The position numbers and the translations under genes were made by a program. 10,714 nt of DNA. It comes from RCIO01 sp964629765. GTDB taxonomy: Bacteria > Pseudomonadota > Alphaproteobacteria > Rhizobiales > Rhizobiaceae. Every line of letters starts with the position of its first letter. The stretch's first letter is position 1. The stretch spans positions 1 to 10,714 of the forward strand of contig CAZVTK010000154.1 in assembly GCA_964629765.1 (NCBI GenBank). Direction: 5' to 3'. The notes beneath the pieces were generated by a model. That model was not told where the DNA came from. It searched no databases and was given only the letters and a program-made list of their open reading frames with translations. This document shows, piece by piece, positions 5,899 to 10,714 of the stretch.

Positions 5899-6687
5899 AT
5901 GAGCACCGAGCAGCCGCCAGAGAGCGCCCCCGAATTCATCGAAGTCGACGGCCGGGCGATCGCCTCGCGCAGCCGCGCCGGCATCGGGCCCGGGCTCGTC
6001 TGGCTCGGCGGCTACCGTTCCGACATGAAGGGCACCAAGGCGGCGGCGCTGGACGCATGGTGCGCCGACACCGGCCGCGCCTTCCTGCGCCACGACTATT
6101 CCGGCCATGGCGAGTCGGGCGGCCGCTTCGAGGACGGCACGATCTCGCGCTGGCTGACGGAGAGCCTCGCCGTCTTCCGCGCCCGCACGCGCGGCCCGCA
6201 GATTCTCGTCGGCTCGTCGATGGGCGGCTGGATCGCGCTGCGCATGGTGCAGGAGCTGCACAAGGCTGCGGAAGGCGCGCGCGTCAGCGGGCTGCTGCTG
6301 ATCGCGCCCGCGCCGGACTTCACCTCCGAGCTGGTCTGGCCGCGCCTCACGCAGGAGCAGAGGCGCGCCATCGAGGAAAAGGGATTTTACGGCGAGCCGT
6401 CGGCCTATTCCGACGACCCCTACGTCTACACGCGCGCGCTCTTCGAGGACGGCGAGAAGAACCGCGTGCTCGCCGGCATCATCGACACCCATTGCCCGGT
6501 GACGATCCTCCAGGGCATGCAGGATCCCGACGTGCCCTATGCCCACGCGCTCAGGCTGGTGGAGCACCTGCCCGCCGACGACGTGACGCTTTCGCTCGTG
6601 AGGGACGGCGACCATCGCCTGTCGCGGCCGCAGGACATCGCCATGATGCTGCGGGCCGCGCAGGGGCTGGTGGATCTTGTAGGCTGA
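5899..6687 (+). CDS. Alpha/beta hydrolase (ABHD10-like serine esterase)
   Basis: This is a 262-residue soluble serine hydrolase with no signal peptide or membrane segment. The canonical features are visible: the oxyanion strand LVWLGGYRSDMKG (34-45), the RHDYSGHGES loop (64-73), and the nucleophile elbow GSSMG with Ser107. The acid is Asp209 in the QGMQDPDVP segment, and His239 lies in GDHRLSR. The Asp/His surroundings resemble the ABHD10/carboxylesterase branch, known for acyl-protein thioesterase and glucuronide esterase activity; the substrate here is unknown. The ATG at 5899 gives the expected length, though its Shine-Dalgarno is weak. It diverges from infC and its stop is 3 nt before the BenE gene, so the two are probably one operon. 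A shared role with benzoate transport (hydrolysing an aromatic ester) is possible but speculative. Confidence 0.9.
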   Translation: MSTEQPPESAPEFIEVDGRAIASRSRAGIGPGLVWLGGYRSDMKGTKAAALDAWCADTGRAFLRHDYSGHGESGGRFEDGTISRWLTESLAVFRARTRGPQILVGSSMGGWIALRMVQELHKAAEGARVSGLLLIAPAPDFTSELVWPRLTQEQRRAIEEKGFYGEPSAYSDDPYVYTRALFEDGEKNRVLAGIIDTHCPVTILQGMQDPDVPYAHALRLVEHLPADDVTLSLVRDGDHRLSRPQDIAMMLRAAQGLVDLVG

Positions 6688-6690
6688 GCG

Positions 6691-7845
6691 ATGCGGCTGT
6701 CCATTCCCGCCTCCGCGCTCGTCGCGGCCGTCGTCGGCTTCGGCGGCACGCTGGCGCTGATCATCGCGGCGGCCGACACGCTGGGCGCCACGCAGGCGCA
6801 GACCGCGAGCTGGGTGACGGCGGTCTGCATCGCCAAGGCCATCGAGACGGCGTGGCTGTCCTGGCGCACGAGGATGCCGGTGGTCACGGCGTGGTCGACG
6901 CCGGGGCTGGCGCTGCTCGGCGCCGCGCAGGGCTTTTCCATGGCCGACGCCGTGGGCGCCTTCATCCTGGTGGCGCTGATGCTCATCGCCACCGGGCTGG
7001 CGAAGCCGCTGACGCGGCTGGTCGAGCGCATCCCGGCCTCGGTGTCGTCGGCCATGCTCGCCGGCATCGTCTTCACCTTCGCGGCCAACGCCGCCCTCGC
7101 GGCGGGCGCCGACCCGTGGCTGGTGCTGCCGCTGGCGGGGCTGTTCTTCGTGGCGCGGCTCGCCAACCCGGCGCTGTCGGTGCTCGCCGTCCTGATCGGC
7201 GGCGTGCTGCTGGCCTGGTGGCTCGGCCGCATCCCGCAATTTCCGGCGCCCGAGCTCTCGACGCTGGTCTTCACCGCGCCGGCCTTCTCGGTCGCCGGCT
7301 TCTTCGGCCTCGCCCTGCCGGTCTATCTCGTCACCATGGCCTCGCAGAACCTTGCCGGCATCGCGGTGCTGAAAGCCTCCGGCTACGAGCCGCCGGCCGG
7401 CGAGCTGATCGCCGTCACCGGCTTCATGTCGCTGCTGAGCGCGCCGTTCAACGCGGTCACCACCAACCTCGCCGCCATCTCGGCAGCCATCTGCACCGGC
7501 CCGGACGCGCATCCCGACCCGGCCGAGCGCTGGAAGACGGGGCCGTTCTACGCGCTCTTCTACCTGGTCTTCGCCGTGTTCGGCGCCTCGCTGGTGGCGC
7601 TGTTCGCGGTGCTTCCCGCTACGCTGATCGTGCTGGTGGCGGGGCTCGGTCTGCTCGGCGCGCTGGCCAACGCCCTGTCGATCGCGCTCGCCGACGCCTC
7701 GCGCCGCATCGCCGCGACGGTGACCTTCGCAGTGACCGCCTCCGGCGTCAGCGCCTTCGGCATCGGGGCGGCATTCTGGGGCCTTGCCGCCGGAATCGCC
7801 GTGCTGGCGCTCGACGCGGCGCAAAAAAGCCTTTCGCGCCAATAG
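6691..7845 (+). CDS. Benzoate/H+ symporter, BenE family transporter
   Basis: This is a 384-residue polytopic inner-membrane protein, the usual BenE length, with about 11-12 hydrophobic segments. Family signatures are present: the segment MPVVTAWSTPGLALL (62-76), the GLALPVYLVTMASQNLAG stretch (206-223), and the APFNAVTTNLAAISAAICTG segment (251-270). BenE proteins carry benzoate or related aromatic acids inward with protons. Specificity cannot be told from sequence, and many chromosomal BenE homologues lie outside benzoate catabolic clusters, as here. No ben or cat genes occur in the window. The ATG is 3 nt after the hydrolase stop, so the two are co-transcribed and probably translationally coupled. 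No convincing terminator follows before the DUF2852 gene. Confidence 0.92.
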   Translation: MRLSIPASALVAAVVGFGGTLALIIAAADTLGATQAQTASWVTAVCIAKAIETAWLSWRTRMPVVTAWSTPGLALLGAAQGFSMADAVGAFILVALMLIATGLAKPLTRLVERIPASVSSAMLAGIVFTFAANAALAAGADPWLVLPLAGLFFVARLANPALSVLAVLIGGVLLAWWLGRIPQFPAPELSTLVFTAPAFSVAGFFGLALPVYLVTMASQNLAGIAVLKASGYEPPAGELIAVTGFMSLLSAPFNAVTTNLAAISAAICTGPDAHPDPAERWKTGPFYALFYLVFAVFGASLVALFAVLPATLIVLVAGLGLLGALANALSIALADASRRIAATVTFAVTASGVSAFGIGAAFWGLAAGIAVLALDAAQKSLSRQ

Positions 7846-7895
7846 GCTGGCCGGCTTTACATTAATTTACGCAGGGAGACGTTGAATCGGTTCGC

Positions 7896-7955
7896 GGCCG
7901 TTCCCATTTCGATTCCATGCAGCCAGGGTGGCTGCGGTTACGACAAGGAACGGCC
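7896..7955 (+). promoter_or_regulatory. Inverted repeat covering the DUF2852 ribosome-binding site
   Basis: GGCCGTTCC (7896-7904) is perfectly complementary to GGAACGGCC (7947-7955). The right arm includes most of the Shine-Dalgarno AAGGAA (7945-7950). Between the arms is a 6-bp hairpin, GCAGCC/GGCTGC (7919-7924/7930-7935). If the transcript begins upstream of 7896, this would fold and could block translation. If it begins downstream, the repeat could instead be a DNA operator. The complementarity is seen; the role is inferred. Confidence 0.4.
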
Positions 7956-7959
7956 ACTA

Positions 7960-8412
7960 ATGACCAATTCCGCTTTGATCCGTCCCGCGTGGACGCCTGC
8001 GACCATCGCGCTGATGGTCATCGGCTTCATGGTGTTCTGGCCGCTCGGCCTCGCCATGCTCGCCTACATATTGTGGGGCGACAGGTTCGAGGGCTTCCGC
8101 CGCGACTGGAAGGGCAGCGCCAACGGCATGTGGGCATCCTGCCGCGGCAAGGCCCATCGCGGCTACTCGCGCACCGGCAACGTCGCCTTCGACGACTGGC
8201 GCGAGAAGGAGCTGGAGCGCCTCGCCGAGGAGCGCCGCAAGCTCGAGGAGCTCCGCGAGGAGTTCGAGACCTATGCCCGCGAGCTTCGCCGGGCGAAGGA
8301 CCAGTCCGAGTTCGACCGCTTCATGGCCGACCGCGCCAAGGGCACGGCGCCTGCTCCGACCGGCAAGTCCGCTCCCAAGAAGGGCAAGGGCGAAGGCCTG
8401 CTCGACGACTGA
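7960..8412 (+). CDS. DUF2852 domain small membrane protein
   Basis: This is a 150-residue protein of unknown function found mainly in alphaproteobacteria. One membrane segment lies at about 15-39 (ATIALMVIGFMVFWPLGLAM), then an aromatic/basic linker (GDRFEGFRRDW). The family-typical GNVAFDDWREKELERL stretch opens a charged coiled coil (about 80-118), and the tail is lysine-rich and low in complexity, ending GLLDD. The start at 7960 is preceded by AAGGAA at 9 nt spacing and yields the usual N-terminus. An upstream in-frame TTG at 7882 would add 26 residues unlike the family and is rejected. The N-terminal anchor with a cytoplasmic coiled coil suggests a membrane-tethered scaffold or envelope role, which is inference only. 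It stands alone between the BenE gene and a strong terminator. Confidence 0.85.
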   Translation: MTNSALIRPAWTPATIALMVIGFMVFWPLGLAMLAYILWGDRFEGFRRDWKGSANGMWASCRGKAHRGYSRTGNVAFDDWREKELERLAEERRKLEELREEFETYARELRRAKDQSEFDRFMADRAKGTAPAPTGKSAPKKGKGEGLLDD

Positions 8413-8431
8413 TCGTCCATCGATCCTCCCC

Positions 8432-8455
8432 GGCCGGGCATTCCCCCGCCCGGCC
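8432..8455 (+). terminator. Accessory hairpin before the DUF2852 terminator
   Basis: GGCCGGGC (8432-8439) and GCCCGGCC (8448-8455) form a perfect 8-bp stem with an 8-nt loop, 9 bases before the main terminator. There is no U tract of its own. It probably protects the mRNA 3' end or assists pausing. Confidence 0.4.
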
Positions 8456-8459
8456 AATG

Positions 8460-8494
8460 AAAAGCCCCGCCGGATCGCTCCGGCGGGGCTTTTT
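8460..8494 (+). terminator. Intrinsic terminator after the DUF2852 gene
   Basis: A perfect 11-bp stem (8464-8474/8479-8489) with the TCGC loop is followed by five T residues (8490-8494) and preceded by four A residues (8460-8463). It is 51 nt after the DUF2852 stop. Because of the flanking A and T runs it could also act on the opposite strand. Confidence 0.9.
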
Positions 8495-8556
8495 GATGGC
8501 GTCTGCGGCAACGGCGATACGTGCCGCTGGAAAACGGCGCGGGCACGAGCTAACAT

Positions 8557-8572
8557 GACCTTACGTAAGGTC
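8557..8572. promoter_or_regulatory. Perfect 16-bp palindrome, putative operator
   Basis: GACCTTACGTAAGGTC is its own reverse complement over all 16 positions. It lies 18 bp upstream of the chosen start of the hydroxylase gene. Dyads with ACCTT...AAGGT arms are bound by MerR-type regulators, and TTACGTAA-like cores occur in MerR- and TetR-type operators (general knowledge). No regulator gene is in the window. A weak -10-like TAACAT (8551-8556) abuts it. Confidence 0.5.
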
Positions 8573-8590
8573 TGCTCGCAGGTTTCAGCC

Positions 8591-9514
8591 ATGCAGACGC
8601 CTTCATTCGTGGTCGCCGCAGTGTCCTTGCTGTGCTTCGTGCTGGCGCTGCGCATCGCCGAGATGCGTCGGGGGCCTGAGCGCAGGCTGCCGCTGATACG
8701 GCGCGGTTTCGCCACCGACATCATCTACTGGCTGTTCACCCCCATCATCTCGCGGGCGGTGATGATCGCGTGCGTGGCCGCCATCGCGATGCCGCTTGCC
8801 CGCTATGCCTTCGGCGCCGTGGACTTCGCCGCGGCGACGCAAGGGTTCGGGCCGGCGTCGCGCCTGCCGATCCTCATGCAGGCGCTGATCGCGCTGCTCA
8901 TCGCCGACTTCACCGGCTACTGGATGCACCGCGCCTTCCACGGGAAGGCGCTGTGGCGCTTCCATGCCATACATCACTCGTCGGTCGAGCTCGACTGGCT
9001 GTCCTCGGTACGGCAGCATCCGGTCAACGACGCTCTGATGCGCGTCGTCGAGATCGCGCCTGCATTGGCGCTGGGCATCGAGCCGCTGGCGGTTGCCTAC
9101 GGCATCCCGCTGCTGGCCGCCATGGCCATCCTGGTCCACGCCAATGTCGACTGGGACTGGGGACCGCTGCGCGCGGTCATCGCCTCGCCGCGCTTTCACC
9201 GCTGGCACCATGCCGACCAGCAGGAAGCGCGCGAGCGCAACTTCGCCGCACTCCTGCCGCTGTGGGACATCCTGTTCGGCACCTACTATATGCCGCGGGA
9301 TCGCGAGGCTTCGCGCTTCGGCATCGATACGCCGGTCCCGGAAGGATTCTTCCAGCAGATCGCCTATCCGTTCCGCCGGCCGGCAAAGGATGACGCCGCG
9401 CCGCCGGTCCTCGCCCGGCCGCAGAACGAAAAACCCCGGCGGATCGCTCCGCCGGGGTCCTCGATGTCGGCGATGGGGCGGACGATTACTCGTCGCGGCC
9501 CTGCCGGTTCTTGA
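8591..9514 (+). CDS. Sterol desaturase/fatty acid hydroxylase family protein
   Basis: This is a membrane di-iron enzyme of the fatty acid hydroxylase superfamily, 307 residues. Hydrophobic segments lie at about 3-20, 43-70, 93-112, 152-170 and 168-186. The histidine clusters that hold the two irons are intact: HRAFH (113-117), HAIHH (125-129) and HRWHH (203-207), with further histidines at 143 and 183. Members hydroxylate or desaturate lipids such as sterols, fatty acids or carotenoids; the substrate is unknown. The catalytic domain ends near residue 262, and the last ~40 residues are translated from a terminator hairpin and the 3' end of rpsA, with no family likeness. The start at 8591 has a weak CAGGT upstream. 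An ATG at 8555 would add 12 residues but would place a palindromic operator inside the gene. Confidence 0.88.
   Translation: MQTPSFVVAAVSLLCFVLALRIAEMRRGPERRLPLIRRGFATDIIYWLFTPIISRAVMIACVAAIAMPLARYAFGAVDFAAATQGFGPASRLPILMQALIALLIADFTGYWMHRAFHGKALWRFHAIHHSSVELDWLSSVRQHPVNDALMRVVEIAPALALGIEPLAVAYGIPLLAAMAILVHANVDWDWGPLRAVIASPRFHRWHHADQQEARERNFAALLPLWDILFGTYYMPRDREASRFGIDTPVPEGFFQQIAYPFRRPAKDDAAPPVLARPQNEKPRRIAPPGSSMSAMGRTITRRGPAGS
9429..9458 (-). terminator. Intrinsic terminator of rpsA, inside the hydroxylase gene
   Basis: A perfect 11-bp stem (9448-9458/9433-9443, TCGC loop in plus-strand reading) is followed on the minus strand by a run of T residues (A tract 9429-9433). It lies 28 nt after the rpsA stop. 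On the plus strand it is followed by CCTCGATG, so it should stop only rpsA transcripts. It is embedded in the 3' coding end of the converging hydroxylase gene. Confidence 0.85.
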
Positions 9515-10714
9515 GCGCGGCGCCCAGGATGTCGCCCAGCGAGGCGCCGGAGTCGGTCGAGCCGTACTGCGCGACGGCCTCCTTCTCCTCGGCGATCTCC
9601 AGCGCCTTGATGGAGACCTGCAACTTGCGGGTCTTCTTGTCGAAGGCGATGACGCGGGCGTCGACCTTCTGGCCGACGGCGAAACGCTCGGGGCGCTGCT
9701 CGTCGCGGTCGCGCGACAGGTCATTGCGGCGGATGAATGTCTCGATGTCGTGGTCGACCAGCCGCACGTCCAAGCCGCCGTCCTTGATGGCGACGACCTC
9801 GCAGGTGACGACCGCATTCTTGCGCAGCTCGCCCGAGGTCGCAGCCTCGCCGACCGCGTCGCGGCCGAGCTGCTTGATGCCCAGCGAGATGCGCTCCTTG
9901 TCGGTGTCGACGTCGAGCACCTGGGCCTTGACCACGTCGCCGCGGTTGTACTCTTCGATGACCTGCTCGCCCGGACGGTTCCAGTCGAGGTCGGAGAGGT
10001 GGACCATGCCGTCCACGTCGCCTTCCAGGCCGATGAACAGGCCGAACTCGGTCTTGTTCTTGACCTCGCCCTCGACCACCGAGCCGACCGGATGGTTGCG
10101 CGCGAAAGCCTGCCACGGGTTCTCGAGCGTCTGCTTGAGGCCGAGCGAGATGCGGCGCTTGGCCGGATCGACCTCGAGCACCACCACGTCGACCTGCTGG
10201 GTGGTCGACAGGATCTTGCCCGGGTGCACGTTCTTCTTGGTCCACGACATCTCGGAGACGTGGATGAGGCCCTCGATGCCCGGCTCCAGCTCCACGAAGG
10301 CGCCGTAATCGGTGATGTTGGTGACCGTGCCGGTGATCTTCTTGCCGATCGGGAACTTGGTCCCGATGTCGGTCCACGGATCGGCCTCGAGCTGCTTCAT
10401 GCCCAGCGAGATGCGGTGCGTCTCCTGGTTGATGCGGATGATCTGCACCTTGACCGTCTGGCCGATGGACAGGATCTCGGTCGGGTGGTTGACGCGGCGC
10501 CACGCCATGTCGGTGACGTGCAGCAGGCCGTCGATGCCGCCGAGATCGACGAAGGCGCCGTACTCGGTGATGTTCTTGACGATGCCGTCGATGACCTGGC
10601 CTTCCTCGAGCGAAGCGACGAGCTCGGAGCGGGCCTCGGCGCGGGTCTCCTCGAGGACGGTGCGGCGCGACACGACGATGTTGCCGCGGCGGCGATCCAT
10701 CTTGAGGATCTCGA
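9486..10714 (-). CDS. rpsA: 30S ribosomal protein S1 (partial, 5' end outside window)
   Basis: S1 is the mRNA-binding protein of the small ribosomal subunit, needed to start translation on most mRNAs. About 408 codons are present; the reading frame is open to the window edge (EILK precedes the first internal Met at 10700), so roughly the first 150-160 residues are missing compared with the ~560-residue rhizobial protein. Numbering from that Met, the tail of S1 repeat 2 (MDRRRGNIVVSRR) is followed by repeat 3 (starting GQVIDGIVKNITEYGAFVDLG), repeat 4 (TGTVTNITDYGAFVELE), repeat 5 (GEVKNKTEFGLFIGLEGDVDG) and a diverged repeat 6 (CEVVAIKDGGLDVRL). The C-terminal tail ends KNRQGRDE. The 3' end overlaps the converging hydroxylase gene by 29 bp. 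The promoter is out of view. Confidence 0.97.
   Translation of the reverse strand, partial: EILKMDRRRGNIVVSRRTVLEETRAEARSELVASLEEGQVIDGIVKNITEYGAFVDLGGIDGLLHVTDMAWRRVNHPTEILSIGQTVKVQIIRINQETHRISLGMKQLEADPWTDIGTKFPIGKKITGTVTNITDYGAFVELEPGIEGLIHVSEMSWTKKNVHPGKILSTTQQVDVVVLEVDPAKRRISLGLKQTLENPWQAFARNHPVGSVVEGEVKNKTEFGLFIGLEGDVDGMVHLSDLDWNRPGEQVIEEYNRGDVVKAQVLDVDTDKERISLGIKQLGRDAVGEAATSGELRKNAVVTCEVVAIKDGGLDVRLVDHDIETFIRRNDLSRDRDEQRPERFAVGQKVDARVIAFDKKTRKLQVSIKALEIAEEKEAVAQYGSTDSGASLGDILGAALKNRQGRDE

Noticed and set aside
5760..7865. A 701-codon plus-strand frame and a 670-codon minus-strand frame over the hydrolase and BenE genes
   Set aside because: Both are low-complexity Arg/Gly/Ala translations out of frame with two well-recognised genes.
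1..10714. tRNA genes, CRISPR arrays, transposases, phage genes
   Set aside because: No cloverleaf, regularly spaced repeats or recognisable mobile-element proteins were seen on either strand.

Overview
The window is a high-G+C alphaproteobacterial chromosome segment, most likely from a rhizobial lineage (Rhizobiales, Phyllobacteriaceae/Mesorhizobium-like). This rests on the wording of the IF-3, L20, L35, PheS/PheT and S1 proteins, a DUF2852 protein, a RIME-like palindromic mosaic repeat, and an infC gene that starts at ATT. The genus is inferred by recall; no search was run. The content is mainly translation-machinery housekeeping.

Minus strand, read from about 5810 down to 52: a strong sigma70-type promoter (5780-5808) drives infC, rpmI and rplT (IF-3, L35, L20). 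A second candidate promoter and a hairpin lie in the infC-rpmI gap, and a clear intrinsic terminator follows rplT (4280-4313). Next come a 124-bp RIME-like element (4129-4252), then pheS, two small genes (DUF4160 and DUF2442) and pheT. The two small genes sit tightly between the subunit genes of phenylalanyl-tRNA synthetase, are less G+C-rich than their surroundings, and look like an inserted two-gene cassette of the toxin-antitoxin-like kind.

Plus strand, 5899-9514: an alpha/beta hydrolase and a BenE-type benzoate/H+ symporter form a two-gene operon divergent from infC. A DUF2852 small membrane protein follows, with an inverted repeat that could hide its ribosome-binding site and a strong terminator behind it. 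Then comes a sterol desaturase/fatty acid hydroxylase family protein, preceded by a perfect 16-bp palindrome.

Minus strand, 9486 to the right edge: the 3' part of rpsA (ribosomal protein S1). Its terminator lies inside the 3' coding end of the converging hydroxylase gene, and the two genes overlap by 29 bp.

No tRNA, rRNA, CRISPR, transposase or phage gene was seen. No gene-free stretch exceeds 300 bases. The points most worth a second look are the DUF4160/DUF2442 pair inside the pheS-pheT operon (with a possible frameshift at its start), the operator-like palindrome at 8557-8572, the hydroxylase/rpsA convergent overlap, the ATT start of infC, and the structured leaders of rpmI and the DUF2852 gene.
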